Positions 7,720 through 17,071 of a stretch of DNA of 50,153 nt are shown piece after piece. The stretch is taken from IMG/VR virus record IMGVR_UViG_3300032242_001101, positions 1 through 50,153 of that record; one strand, written 5' to 3'. Both the position numbers and the translations under genes were made by a program. Numbering within the stretch: the stretch's first letter is position 1; every line of letters begins with the position of its first letter. The notes beneath the pieces were generated by a model. That model was not told where the DNA came from and did no database searches. It saw nothing but the letters and a program-made list of their open reading frames with translations. This stretch comes from a virus.

Positions 7720-9312
7720 ATGGCAAAAATATTAGACGGTAATTTAATTAAGAAGGCACACTCTACTCAGAAATTTTCTGAGGAGGATATTGAACATCTA
7801 TTAAAATGCCAGGATCCTAAAATTGGGCCTCATTATTTTTTAGACAACTTTTTTCACATCCAGCATCCAACTAAAGGTAAGTTAAAATATGTAGCATACG
7901 ATTATCAACGTAGGCTAATTGACAGTTATCACGACCACAGATTAAACGTTAACTTACTACCTCGACAAACAGGTAAAACAACAACCGCCGCAGGATATTT
8001 GTTATGGTATGCAATGTTTGTACCAGACAGTACCATACTAGTTGCCGCGCACAAAGGTTCGGGTGCTATGGAAATTATGGGTCGTGTGCGTTACGCTTAC
8101 GAACTATGTCCTGATATCATCCGCTGTGGCGTTACAAGTTATAACAAGCACAGTATTGAATTTGATAACGGTTCTCGTATTGTAGCACAGACAACAACAG
8201 AAACAACCGGTCGTGGTATGTCTTTGTCATTACTATATGCTGACGAGTTTGCGTTCGTTGAACCTAATATTGCGGTTGAGTTTTGGACTTCAATTTCGCC
8301 TACACTGGCCACAGGTGGTAAGGCAATTATTACATCAACTCCTAACTCAGACGAAGATCAGTTCTCATTGATATGGCACGAAGCCAATAAGATGACTGAC
8401 GAACACGGGAACAAAACAACTGTAGGACGTAACGGTTTCTTCCCATTCAGAGCCTATTGGCAAGAACATCCCGACCGCGATCAAACTTGGGCCGACGAGC
8501 AGATGTCTCAATTAGGTGAAGAACGTTTCCGCCGCGAACACGGTTGCGAGTTCTTGATTTTTGATGAAACACTCATCAATTCTATCACTCTTGCGGGTAT
8601 GGAAGCCAGTGAACCTATCATGAAAATGGGGCAGGTACGTTGGTACAAACAGATAGACCCTCGCAATCTTTATCTAATTGCTCTCGACCCTGCCCTAGGA
8701 ACAGGCGGAAACTTCTCTGCTATTGAGATTCTAGAACTTCCTACATTTGAACAAGTAGGAGAGTGGCATCACAATACAACACCTATACAGAGTCAGGTTA
8801 GAATCATGAGGGAGATCTGTAAGTACATCAACAATCAGATACAAAGTGATAACCCACAGAATCCGCAAATTTACTATTCTGTAGAAAATAATACAGTAGG
8901 TGAAGCCGCTCTTGTTGCTATCAACGAAATGGGCGAGGAGAGTATTCCGGGAATGTTCATGAGCGAACCTATTAAAAAAGGTCATGTACGTAGATTCCGC
9001 AGAGGTTTTAACACCACAAATCAAAGCAAAATTGCGGCCTGTGCTAAGTTAAAACAACTTATTGAACAGAAACGTTTGAAGGTACATTCTTCAAGTTTAA
9101 TCACAGAACTTAAAACTTTTATTGCCAAGGGCATTAGTTTTGAAGCCAAAACTAACGAATATGACGACCTTGTTTCTGCTATGTTATTGGTAATACGTAT
9201 GGCAGGAATGATGGGCGATTGGGATCAAAGTGTATATGAAACTATGATCGAGGATCGTGCCCTTGAAGATTACGACTTACCCATGCCCGTTTATATCGGT
9301 AGTTGGCAATAA
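7720..9312 (+). CDS. 17: Terminase large subunit, T4 gp17
   Basis: A 530-aa packaging motor. The ATPase domain has Walker A LPRQTGKT (residues 80-87) and Walker B LLYADEFAFVE (171-181) with the catalytic Glu, then the coupling segment IITSTPN. The C-terminal RNase H-like nuclease keeps its three acidic positions: D323 in ALDPALGTGG, E389 in YYSVEN and D482/D483 in NEYDDLVSA. The enzyme pumps DNA into the prohead and cuts at headful. Length is close to T4 gp17 (610 aa) without its long N-terminal extension. It is preceded by a terminator and its own late element. Confidence 0.95.
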   Translation: MAKILDGNLIKKAHSTQKFSEEDIEHLLKCQDPKIGPHYFLDNFFHIQHPTKGKLKYVAYDYQRRLIDSYHDHRLNVNLLPRQTGKTTTAAGYLLWYAMFVPDSTILVAAHKGSGAMEIMGRVRYAYELCPDIIRCGVTSYNKHSIEFDNGSRIVAQTTTETTGRGMSLSLLYADEFAFVEPNIAVEFWTSISPTLATGGKAIITSTPNSDEDQFSLIWHEANKMTDEHGNKTTVGRNGFFPFRAYWQEHPDRDQTWADEQMSQLGEERFRREHGCEFLIFDETLINSITLAGMEASEPIMKMGQVRWYKQIDPRNLYLIALDPALGTGGNFSAIEILELPTFEQVGEWHHNTTPIQSQVRIMREICKYINNQIQSDNPQNPQIYYSVENNTVGEAALVAINEMGEESIPGMFMSEPIKKGHVRRFRRGFNTTNQSKIAACAKLKQLIEQKRLKVHSSSLITELKTFIAKGISFEAKTNEYDDLVSAMLLVIRMAGMMGDWDQSVYETMIEDRALEDYDLPMPVYIGSWQ

Positions 9313-9315
9313 ATA
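9309..9315 (+). promoter_or_regulatory. T4-late-type promoter element ATAAATA
   Basis: ATAAATA overlaps the terminase stop codon and ends 6 nt before the ATG at 9322. Confidence 0.6.
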
Positions 9316-9321
9316 CACATT

Positions 9322-11583
9322 ATGAATATTATTGAAATTATAGCCCAAGATGTCTTTGACAAAGTCCGTTCCCGTTTCAGCAATTTAGAAATGGGCGACG
9401 GAGAGGGCAACACCACAAACAACCCAAAAGAAGCAAGATTTTTCGACTTTGATTTTGTTATAGAAGGTAATAATTTAGGTAGAGTTAGTGTCAGTATTAA
9501 CGACATCGGCACACTTAAAGTATATTACGGACAAGGTATCACGGAAGGAACTGATGGCATTATTAGAGGACTATGGTACGATTTCCTAAAGGAAATGCGT
9601 ATGTTTGCCATGCGTAGAATGTTGCGTTTTGACACACGAGACATTATGAAAGGCAACCTGAACAAAGACGATTTTCAATATTTGGCTAAGAATGGCCCCA
9701 AGGAAGAAAACATGACAGAATCACAATATTTTGGTAGTTCTAAAACAAGTTATAGAGCACTGGAAAACACAAAACTAATTATCAAACACTCGCAGGCAGT
9801 TAATGAAGAACAGCCAGGAGCAAGAAGCAGACATATTAATGCACTGTTTATTGAAAATGCAGACGGTGAGCGTTTTAAATATCCTTTTAATCACTTATCA
9901 GGTGCCAAAGCAATGCAACGTCATGTAGCCAACGGTGGTCGTCCTTATGATGAAAAAGGCGCGGCAATCATCGACATGAGCGAAAGTATTATTCAATTAA
10001 ACATGTTCAAACGACAGGCCGCTCGCGAAGGATTTGTAAACGAAGGCACACAAGATATTGTAGAACGTGCCATGGCTAAGTTAGCACAACTAAGAAATGA
10101 ATGTACTCACCTAAGTAAACAGACTTATTATGAAAACTGGTCTAACAACTTTAAAGCCAATACTCGTGCTGAGTTAGATGAAGTTACATTAGAAGATTAC
10201 AAAGACAAATTTACAGTTCGTCAATTTGAAGATAACTTGACCAGCATATTTCCATTACTACACGCTATCATGCAAGAAACAAGCGAAGTTGATCTTGCCG
10301 ACGTTATTGAGAGCACAGAAAAATGTGACGAGTGCGGAATGATGGAATGCGAATGTGATCATGTTGAAGAAGCAAGCGATAATGATCCTCCGTTTGATCC
10401 AGATCCACCAAAGAAAAATCCTCCCGCTAAAGCCGGCAAACACGGACAAGGATATTCAACTGTCAAACATCTTGCTAAACAGGGAATGAAGCAAGCAGAA
10501 AAATCTCCTACAGAAAGTTTTGATATGTTTGACGAATGGGCTAATGCTGTTGTTGAAGGTTATTTAGAACCAGATACTATCATGAGTCTAAAAGATTTGT
10601 TAGACACCGGTTTAACATTAGGAGTAGATGGTACAAGTGCCATTGAAGCATTAGAAGCCATCGGAATCAATGATAAAGATTTAGCAGACGCTCTTAAGAG
10701 TTTGGCTAAAATCAACCCAGATGCTGATCCAAAAGAAACTATCGTAGCATGGGTGGCCAATGATGATCCAGAAGCCGCTCAAAGTCTAAGTGATGCACAA
10801 GCCGCTGAACCTGCTCCAGTAGAACCTGCTCCAGTAGAACCTGCTCCCGAAGCACCAGTTGCACCTGCACCAGCACCGGAAATGAATGCAGGACAACCGG
10901 TAGCAGAAAATACAGCAGACTACGACAAAATTCTACAAGCAATTGCGGCATTGTATGGCGAAGATATGTGGGATAACGATGCAATGCAAGATCTAGCAAA
11001 CGACTTAGAGCAAGCAGGCCCAAGTGATCGTGAATTAGATTTTATTATTGCCAAAGGCAAACTACCTAAACGATTAGCAAATATACAATTTACAAACTCT
11101 GATGATGTACAATTTGAGTCAACTACTGAAGATGAGGACTCTATGGACAACGAAGAACCACAACCACACCGTGCAAACATGAGAGAAATTGCTGAAGTAG
11201 TTAAATCATTCTATGACAGAGAAACAGGACGTTTCCCCAAAGGTGAAACTGGAGTTATTGTTCACTGTAAAAAAATGTTCGGCGACCAAGGCGGCCAACT
11301 TGCAGAACGACTTGTTGCTCATCTAAGCCAACGCTCACAGCAACAAATGGCATACGAAGACTTGACTCGTATTATGAAATTAGCAGGAATGAAAGTTACA
11401 GAAAGCAAGCCGAGCGCAGGATTGAGCAAGAAGCAGAAATCCTCAATTGCCAAAAAAGCCAAAGCAGGAAAAGACATTGGAAAGCCTGGTAAAAGTTTTG
11501 ACAAAGTAGCCAAAGCCGCAGGCGGAGGTGAAAAAGGCAAGCGTATTGCGGCCGCCGCAATGTGGAAAAATGCCGCCAGATAA
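9322..11583 (+). CDS. Large virion structural protein with modular C-terminus
   Basis: A 753-aa protein. Residues 1-330 are globular, with a conserved-looking segment FKYPFNHLSGAKAMQRH and IIDMSESIIQLNMFKRQA, known to me only from uncharacterised T4-like phage virion proteins. A small Cys cluster (KCDECGMMECECDH, near 334-347) may bind metal. A Pro/Ala/Glu repeat of the type EPAPVEPAPVEPAP lies near 500. The Lys/Ala C-terminus (DIGKPGKSFDKVAKAAGGG, then AAAMWKNAAR) is a tail I recognise on several marine phage proteins. It may be a head or neck protein. Confidence 0.6.
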   Translation: MNIIEIIAQDVFDKVRSRFSNLEMGDGEGNTTNNPKEARFFDFDFVIEGNNLGRVSVSINDIGTLKVYYGQGITEGTDGIIRGLWYDFLKEMRMFAMRRMLRFDTRDIMKGNLNKDDFQYLAKNGPKEENMTESQYFGSSKTSYRALENTKLIIKHSQAVNEEQPGARSRHINALFIENADGERFKYPFNHLSGAKAMQRHVANGGRPYDEKGAAIIDMSESIIQLNMFKRQAAREGFVNEGTQDIVERAMAKLAQLRNECTHLSKQTYYENWSNNFKANTRAELDEVTLEDYKDKFTVRQFEDNLTSIFPLLHAIMQETSEVDLADVIESTEKCDECGMMECECDHVEEASDNDPPFDPDPPKKNPPAKAGKHGQGYSTVKHLAKQGMKQAEKSPTESFDMFDEWANAVVEGYLEPDTIMSLKDLLDTGLTLGVDGTSAIEALEAIGINDKDLADALKSLAKINPDADPKETIVAWVANDDPEAAQSLSDAQAAEPAPVEPAPVEPAPEAPVAPAPAPEMNAGQPVAENTADYDKILQAIAALYGEDMWDNDAMQDLANDLEQAGPSDRELDFIIAKGKLPKRLANIQFTNSDDVQFESTTEDEDSMDNEEPQPHRANMREIAEVVKSFYDRETGRFPKGETGVIVHCKKMFGDQGGQLAERLVAHLSQRSQQQMAYEDLTRIMKLAGMKVTESKPSAGLSKKQKSSIAKKAKAGKDIGKPGKSFDKVAKAAGGGEKGKRIAAAAMWKNAAR

Positions 11584-11594
11584 TTGGCATAATT

Positions 11595-11624
11595 GTTCTT
11601 GACAATATAAATAAAAGTGCGTAA
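11595..11624 (+). promoter_or_regulatory. Overlapping late (TATAAATA) and possible sigma70 promoter before the SSB gene
   Basis: The full T4 late consensus TATAAATA is at 11606-11613. TTGACA (about 11599-11604) followed by a 17-nt spacer and TAACAT is a weak sigma70 candidate over the same bases. Both run into the hairpin at 11613-11643, about 60 nt before the SSB start, as in a promoter plus stem-loop cassette. Confidence 0.45.
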
Positions 11625-11649
11625 CATAACGTTATGCACTTTTTCTTTT
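11613..11649 (+). terminator. Intrinsic terminator before the SSB gene
   Basis: AAAAGTGCGTAAC pairs with GTTATGCACTTTT (13 bp with one G-U pair, 5-nt loop), followed by a T-rich tail. It divides the structural block from the replication block. Confidence 0.75.
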
Positions 11650-11704
11650 TAGTCAGTTGGCTTTAAAGAAATGGCACATAAAACATTTATTAAGGAAAAA
11701 CATT

Positions 11705-12679
11705 ATGGCAACTTTAGCAGAAATCCGCGCAAAACTTCAAGCATCATCTCAACAAAACACCGGTGGCTCGGCAGGTGGAGACAACGCAATTTACCCCCAT
11801 TGGAATATGCCAGAAGGCACAACGACTACAGTTCGTTTCTTGCCCGACGCTGACCCAAACAACACATTCTTCTGGATCGAGCGAGCAATGATCAAACTTG
11901 ATTTTGCTGGCATTAAGAATGAAGCAAATTCCAAAATCGTCACAGTACAAGTTCCATGTATGGAAATGTGGGGCGAGACATGTCCAATTCTTTCTGAGGT
12001 ACGTCCTTGGTTTAAGGACAAATCTTTGGAAGAGCAAGGTCGCAAATATTGGAAGAAACGTTCATATTTGTTCCAAGGTTTTGTAGTAGACAGCGCATTC
12101 AAAGAAGAAGGCAAAACTCCTGAGAATCCAATCCGTCGATTCATCATCGGCAGTCAAATCTTTAACATTGTTAAGGCCGCATTGTTGGATCCAGACATGG
12201 AAGAAATTCCAACAGACTACTTGCGTGGTACAGATTTCCGTATCACTAAAACAAGCAAGGGTGGTTATGCTGACTATTCTACTTCTAACTGGGCTCGTCG
12301 TGAGCGTGCTCTTAGCGATGAAGAAAATGCCGCAATTAAACAATATGGTGTGTTTAATTTGAAGGATTTCTTGCCCAAGAAGCCAGGTGAAGTTGAACTC
12401 AAGGTTATGATGGAAATGTTTGAAGCCTCTGTAAATGGCGAAGCATATGACGCAGAACGTTGGGGACAGTATTTCAAACCAGCAGGTTTTAATAGCAACA
12501 ATGCCGCATCAAGTGCGCCAAAAGCAGTAGCATCTACTACAACAGATGACGAAGAAATGGACGATACTCCAGCACCAGTGGTCAAAGCCGCTCCTGCTCC
12601 AGTAGCCGAAGATACTAAGTCAGAAGCAGGTAGTCGTGCACAGGACATCTTGAAGATGATCCGTAGTCGTCAACAATAA
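11705..12679 (+). CDS. 32: Single-stranded DNA-binding protein, T4 gp32 type
   Basis: A 324-aa protein starting MATLAEIRAKLQ, with AAGGA 8 nt upstream; the longer frame from 11657 lacks such a site. The OB-fold core contains VQVPCMEMWGETCPILSEV and KYWKKRSYLFQGFV, matching gp32 of T4-like marine phages. The zinc ligand set looks reduced compared with the His-Cys3 set of T4. The C-terminus has the usual acidic flexible tail (TTDDEEMDD), then a basic helix. It coats single-stranded DNA and recruits replication and recombination proteins. It is followed by uvsX, as expected of a replication-recombination block. Confidence 0.88.
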   Translation: MATLAEIRAKLQASSQQNTGGSAGGDNAIYPHWNMPEGTTTTVRFLPDADPNNTFFWIERAMIKLDFAGIKNEANSKIVTVQVPCMEMWGETCPILSEVRPWFKDKSLEEQGRKYWKKRSYLFQGFVVDSAFKEEGKTPENPIRRFIIGSQIFNIVKAALLDPDMEEIPTDYLRGTDFRITKTSKGGYADYSTSNWARRERALSDEENAAIKQYGVFNLKDFLPKKPGEVELKVMMEMFEASVNGEAYDAERWGQYFKPAGFNSNNAASSAPKAVASTTTDDEEMDDTPAPVVKAAPAPVAEDTKSEAGSRAQDILKMIRSRQQ

Positions 12680-12691
12680 TAGGAGATAGTT

Positions 12692-13747
12692 ATGGGAAAA
12701 GCCTTCGATGTTTCGAAGTTTCGTAAATCCTTGACTAAATCTATTGACGGTTTAGGTGTAGGGTTTAACGATCCTACAGACTGGATCTCAACTGGCAATT
12801 ACGCACTAAACTATCTAATCAGTGGGGACTTTTATAAGGGAGTTCCCCTTGGTAAGGTAACTGTGTTTGCCGGAGAGTCCGGTGCAGGTAAATCATATAT
12901 CTGTTCAGGTAATCTTATCCGTCATGCTCAAGAACAAGGCATTTATGTTATCTTAGTTGATACAGAAAATGCGCTAGATGAGCAATGGTTACATGATTTA
13001 GGTGTTTCTACTTCAGAAGATAAATTACTTAAACTCAACATGGCTATGATTGATGATGTCGCAAAGACAATCAATGAGTTCATGAAAGAGTACAAAGGTA
13101 TGCCACAAGAAGAACGTCCAAAAGTCTTGTTTGTCATTGACTCACTTGGTATGTTGTTAACACCAACTGACGTTAATCAATTTGAAGCAGGAGATCTAAA
13201 AGGTGATATGGGTAGAAAGCCTAAAGCACTTACGGCGCTGGTTCGTAATTGTGTTAATATGTTTGGCAGTTACAATGTCGGGTTGGTATGTACTAATCAC
13301 ACATACGCTTCGCAAGATATGTTCGATCCAGACGATAAGATATCTGGTGGACAGGGATTCGTTTATGCATCTTCTATCGTGGTTGCCATGAAGAAGTTGA
13401 AGTTAAAGGAAGATGAGAATGGTAACAAAGTTTCGGATGTTTTAGGTATTCGAAGTGCTTGTAAGGTTATGAAAACTCGTTACAGTAAACCTTTTGAAAC
13501 TGTTCAAGTTCAAATTCCTTACTCAACAGGCATGAAACCTACTTCAGGATTAGTGGACTTATTTGAGAAGAAAAATATCTTGACAAAATCAGGAAATAAG
13601 TTACAATATCTAAGTAAGACTACAGGCGAAGTCATGTCAGAATTCCGTAAAAATTGGACTGAAGATAAACTCAAAGTCATTATGGAAGAATGGGATGAAA
13701 GTCTGTTAGACACAGCAGTAACAATTGAGGAAACAGAGGACGCATAA
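12692..13747 (+). CDS. uvsX: UvsX, RecA-like recombinase
   Basis: A 351-aa protein with RecA/UvsX signatures: Walker A GESGAGKS (61-68), the LVDTENALDEQW segment, Walker B KVLFVIDSLG (144-153) and the mobile-loop region ending SGGQGFVYAS. It forms filaments on gp32-covered DNA and drives strand invasion for recombination-dependent replication. The ribosome site AGGAGA is well placed 12 nt after the SSB stop. The gene overlaps its downstream neighbour by a single base (TAATG), so the block is likely one operon. Confidence 0.93.
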   Translation: MGKAFDVSKFRKSLTKSIDGLGVGFNDPTDWISTGNYALNYLISGDFYKGVPLGKVTVFAGESGAGKSYICSGNLIRHAQEQGIYVILVDTENALDEQWLHDLGVSTSEDKLLKLNMAMIDDVAKTINEFMKEYKGMPQEERPKVLFVIDSLGMLLTPTDVNQFEAGDLKGDMGRKPKALTALVRNCVNMFGSYNVGLVCTNHTYASQDMFDPDDKISGGQGFVYASSIVVAMKKLKLKEDENGNKVSDVLGIRSACKVMKTRYSKPFETVQVQIPYSTGMKPTSGLVDLFEKKNILTKSGNKLQYLSKTTGEVMSEFRKNWTEDKLKVIMEEWDESLLDTAVTIEETEDA

Positions 13748-13998
13748 TGGATGAAGCATTAATTATGGAAATTTGGGATACTTTTAAAGAGTATATCCCA
13801 GAGAAAAATAAAGACATGGCGGCTAATCAATATGTCGATTTTCTATTAGGTAAGGAAGACGTGACTGCTTCGATTCTTGAAAGTCTCATTGGCTACGATT
13901 CCCATCTTGACGAAGCAATTCGTCACGTAGTTGAGGAAGAAAGTGGCTACGAGGATGAAGAAGACGAAGACAATTACGAGGAAGACGAGGACTATTAA
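13747..13998 (+). CDS. Small acidic protein between uvsX and uvsY-like genes
   Basis: An 83-aa protein. Residues 1-62 are probably helical (ALIMEIWDTFKEYIPEKN, VDFLLGKEDVTASILESLIG) and the last 20 residues are almost entirely Glu, Asp and Tyr. Such acidic tails mimic DNA or bind SSB-type and recombination proteins. Both of its junctions are one-base TAATG overlaps, so it is made together with UvsX and the UvsY-like protein. I do not recognise a family. An accessory recombination role is inferred from the context only. Confidence 0.65.
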   Translation: MDEALIMEIWDTFKEYIPEKNKDMAANQYVDFLLGKEDVTASILESLIGYDSHLDEAIRHVVEEESGYEDEEDEDNYEEDEDY

Positions 13999-14453
13999 TG
14001 AATTGGTACTCAAAGGTGAGCAAGGACATTGCTCATCTTCCAGACTGTATCGATTATTATTACGCTCAACTTGACGAAGCAAGGAAAGAGGTCAAAATCT
14101 ACGGTGTTGTAGAAAAAGCCTCTTCCTCTTTGCCAGGTATTGTAGAACAACGATTCAATCAACTTCAAGAAATTGAAGGTATCTTAGAATATCTAAATAT
14201 TGAGCTTCGTAGAATCCGTTCTAAGACTTTTCGCAAATATTTAGAAAACTATCAACGTGCTCTTAGTTCAAGAGACGTGGAAAAATACGTCGAAGGTGAT
14301 GTAGATGTTGTTGACATGGAAAAAATCATCAACGAATTCGCTCTGCTTCGCAATCAGTGGTTAGGCATCATCAAAGGCCTTGACATTAAACAGTGGCAAA
14401 TCGGTAATATTATCAAACTGCGTACAGCAGGTATGGAAGACGTCCAAGTTTAA
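13998..14453 (+). CDS. uvsY: UvsY-like recombination mediator
   Basis: A 151-aa helical protein close in size to T4 UvsY (137 aa). The C-terminal half follows the UvsY pattern: a tyrosine-rich basic stretch (FRKYLENYQRALSSRDVEKY), an acidic spacer, then VDMEKIINEFALLRNQWLGIIKGL and IGNIIKLRTAG. In T4 this corresponds to the region ending in GFAIKHIQDMRAFEAG. UvsY loads UvsX onto gp32-coated DNA. The position between uvsX and uvsW fits (uvsY and uvsW are adjacent in T4). The similarity is remote, so the assignment is moderate. Confidence 0.55.
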   Translation: MNWYSKVSKDIAHLPDCIDYYYAQLDEARKEVKIYGVVEKASSSLPGIVEQRFNQLQEIEGILEYLNIELRRIRSKTFRKYLENYQRALSSRDVEKYVEGDVDVVDMEKIINEFALLRNQWLGIIKGLDIKQWQIGNIIKLRTAGMEDVQV

Positions 14454-14462
14454 GGAATCTCT

Positions 14463-15620
14463 ATGTTTTTAGAAGACATTATCCACGCATCCGTTCATAT
14501 CTCTGTTGTTCATAACCGAGATCTTGTTATGTTCAACAGTTTTTCCAATCAAATTTGGATGGGTAAGGGTCTAACACAAAAACAATTGGACATGAGCCTA
14601 AAATTGTTGAAAAAATACCACGCACCTTTGTCAGCATACATGAAGGGTGATGTCCTACCTTATCTTGCTAATCCAACTTTGAGGCTGGGAGTGAGAAAAA
14701 TCGAACCACAATCTAAAAAAATCACATTTGTTGACGAGGGCACAAAAAAATTCTCGGTTAGTTTTCCATATGATGAAAATTTGGTGGGAAAATTGAGGTC
14801 TTTTAACAATAGGCAGTTCGGTGACTCGGCAACGTGGGACGGTGAAAACAAAATTTGGGCATTTCCTTTGACCGAACGTGCGGCCATGTTCTTGAAAAAT
14901 GAGGTAGTGCCTCAGGGCTTTGAGGCCTGCAATCGTACAAAAGCAATTTTTGACCAAATTGACGAAATTTTGGTAAATTTTGAGGATTTTGTGCCCCAAC
15001 TGAAATACGAGGATGAATTGTTTTATTTTAAAAATACGCATCCTTCAGTGCCTCAACCAGAAAATATGAATTTTCTGGAAATTTTGTATCATGCAAAAAG
15101 GTATGGGATCACCACTTGGGACCCCGGAATCAATGAGGCCTTAGAAAATGGCAATTTTTCCATTTTTACCAAAAAATTCCTAAATTCTGTGACCCCTGTG
15201 GATTTAGAAATTAACGGGGATGAGCATGGAATTGAAATTTTTGATGATTTGATTTCGACACTAACACCTACACTAATTGTTATCCCTCCTGGGGGAGAAA
15301 TTCAACACCTACGTAAATGGTGGGCTTATCTTTCCACCAAAAATTTCACAAAAAATCAGGTTTCTGTAATGTTTAGGACAGATAACAATTCTGATAGAAT
15401 GTTCAATGAATTGGTTAAAGAACAAGGTTTGAACAGTCCTATTACAGAAGACACAAAATTTGTCTTTGTCAGCCATAAACTTCCAAAACCCATTGTAAAA
15501 AGTGGAATAGAGTTTAAACTTGTGATAAATTTAGGGGCTTTGCCAGGGGTTCACTATTCATTACAAAGTTATCTTGCGGATTTCCCCGACCAAGTCAAAT
15601 ACTATAATAAGAAAAAATGA
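14463..15620 (+). CDS. HARP-domain-like protein paired with UvsW
   Basis: A 385-aa protein with ribosome site AAGGAA. Residues 15-60 (NSFSNQIWMGKGLTQKQ, MSLKLLKKY) and 85-175 (ITFVDEGTKKFSVSFPYDE, WDGENKIWAFPLTE) resemble the region that precedes the motor in HARP/SMARCAL1-type helicases. No Walker A or DExH motif is present. The C-terminal part (TLIVIPPGGEIQHLRKW, KFVFVSHKLPKPIV) looks like a helicase lobe without its ATP site. The stop overlaps uvsW by ATGA. It may be a DNA-annealing or targeting partner for UvsW. Confidence 0.5.
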   Translation: MFLEDIIHASVHISVVHNRDLVMFNSFSNQIWMGKGLTQKQLDMSLKLLKKYHAPLSAYMKGDVLPYLANPTLRLGVRKIEPQSKKITFVDEGTKKFSVSFPYDENLVGKLRSFNNRQFGDSATWDGENKIWAFPLTERAAMFLKNEVVPQGFEACNRTKAIFDQIDEILVNFEDFVPQLKYEDELFYFKNTHPSVPQPENMNFLEILYHAKRYGITTWDPGINEALENGNFSIFTKKFLNSVTPVDLEINGDEHGIEIFDDLISTLTPTLIVIPPGGEIQHLRKWWAYLSTKNFTKNQVSVMFRTDNNSDRMFNELVKEQGLNSPITEDTKFVFVSHKLPKPIVKSGIEFKLVINLGALPGVHYSLQSYLADFPDQVKYYNKKK

Positions 15621-17071
15621 GTGTAAATTGTAAAATCATCATCAAGGACGAAGTCAATGTAAAGATAGAAGGTCTTGACTTAGACACTCGTAAATCATTG
15701 GTCAAAAAATTCAAGTATTTTGACCAAAAAGCTCGGTATCTTCCGGCCTACAAGTTAGGACGCTGGGATGGCTGTACCTCATTTTTCGGTCTCGGCGGTA
15801 CCACATACATGAGTATGCTTCCGCAGGTTATTGAAGAATTAATCAGTCAAGGATATGATCCGTTAGTGGAAGATCTACGCAATCCATTGGCCTTAAATTT
15901 CACCAAAATTTCCGAAGATTTTTGGGGTGATCAAACATGGCCAGAAGGACACAGGTTTGCCGGACAACCTATCAGATTGCGAGATGACCAAGTTGAAGTT
16001 GTCAACAAGTTCCTTGAGAATCCTCAGTGTATTCAAGAAATTGCTACCGGATTTGGCAAGACCATTACCACCGCAACTTTGGCAAAAATCTGTGAAAAAT
16101 ACGGTCGAACAATAACCATTGTTCCTAACAAGAGTTTAGTTGAACAAACAGAAGAAGACTTTCAAAACGTACAATTAGACGTAGGTGTTTACTACGGCGA
16201 CAGAAAAGAGTTAGGCAAAACACACACTATTTGTACTTGGCAAAGTCTCAATATTTTAGAGAAAAAATCCCATGATAGTGAGGATGCTCTAGATCTTGCC
16301 ACATTCTTAGATGGCGTTAACTGTATCATGGTTGACGAAGTTCATATGGCTAAGGCCGATGTTCTAAAGAAACTTTTAACCAACTATATGGCAGGTGCAC
16401 CTATACGTTGGGGCTTAACAGGCACAGTGCCAAAAGAAGACATAGATTTTCAAAATATCAAGGCAGGACTAGGTGAAGTTGTTCACACAGTTAAAGCACA
16501 CGAACTACAGGAAAAAGGTGTGTTGAGCAATTGTCATGTAAACATTTTACAAACTGCCGAATGGAAAGAATTCAAATCTTATCCCGAAGAATTAAAATAT
16601 CTTGTTACAGATGAAACAAGAATGAAGTATCTCAGTGGCCTTATAAAAACCATTGCTGAAGGCGGAAATACGCTTGTACTAGTTGACAGAATAGAATCAG
16701 GCCGTATAATATGTAGTAACATAGAAGATTCTGTGTTTATTTCCGGCGAAGTAAAAACTAAAGATAGAAAAGAGGAATATGATGGAGTGGCAACTGCTGA
16801 TAAGAAGATTATTGTGGCGACTTACGGTGTGGCCGCTGTTGGTATTAATATTCCAAGGATATTTAATATGGTTCTTCTTGAGCCCGGAAAGAGCTTTGTC
16901 CGCGTTATACAATCAATTGGCCGCGGCATTAGAAAAGCCGACGACAAGGACTTTGTACAGATCTGGGATGTCACTGCAACGACGAAGTATGCGAAGAAAC
17001 ATCTTACGGAGCGTAAGAAATATTATAAGGAAGCCAAATATCCGTTCGCGGTGGAAAAGGTAAAATATTAA
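15617..17071 (+). CDS. uvsW: UvsW, superfamily 2 DNA/RNA helicase
   Basis: A 484-aa helicase. The N-terminal 110 residues form the UvsW DNA-binding domain (KARYLPAYKLGRWDGCTSFF). The motor has the Q-region RLRDDQ, Walker A IATGFGKT (142-149), motif II VDEVH (239-243), motif III GLTGT and motif VI QSIGRGIRK. UvsW unwinds R-loops and branched DNA and shifts replication from origin-dependent to recombination-dependent mode. T4 UvsW is 502 aa, so length is normal. It lies directly behind the HARP-like protein and overlaps the following gene by TAATG. Confidence 0.92.
   Translation: MSVNCKIIIKDEVNVKIEGLDLDTRKSLVKKFKYFDQKARYLPAYKLGRWDGCTSFFGLGGTTYMSMLPQVIEELISQGYDPLVEDLRNPLALNFTKISEDFWGDQTWPEGHRFAGQPIRLRDDQVEVVNKFLENPQCIQEIATGFGKTITTATLAKICEKYGRTITIVPNKSLVEQTEEDFQNVQLDVGVYYGDRKELGKTHTICTWQSLNILEKKSHDSEDALDLATFLDGVNCIMVDEVHMAKADVLKKLLTNYMAGAPIRWGLTGTVPKEDIDFQNIKAGLGEVVHTVKAHELQEKGVLSNCHVNILQTAEWKEFKSYPEELKYLVTDETRMKYLSGLIKTIAEGGNTLVLVDRIESGRIICSNIEDSVFISGEVKTKDRKEEYDGVATADKKIIVATYGVAAVGINIPRIFNMVLLEPGKSFVRVIQSIGRGIRKADDKDFVQIWDVTATTKYAKKHLTERKKYYKEAKYPFAVEKVKY

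Noticed and set aside
10739-11180. Minus-strand frames opposite the 753-aa gene
   Set aside because: Leu/Val/Gln-rich shadows of the Pro-Ala-Glu repeat; the plus frame is continuous and supported.
11657-11704. Longer N-terminus for the SSB gene
   Set aside because: The upstream in-frame start lacks a ribosome site, whereas AAGGA precedes MATLAEIRAKLQ at 11705.
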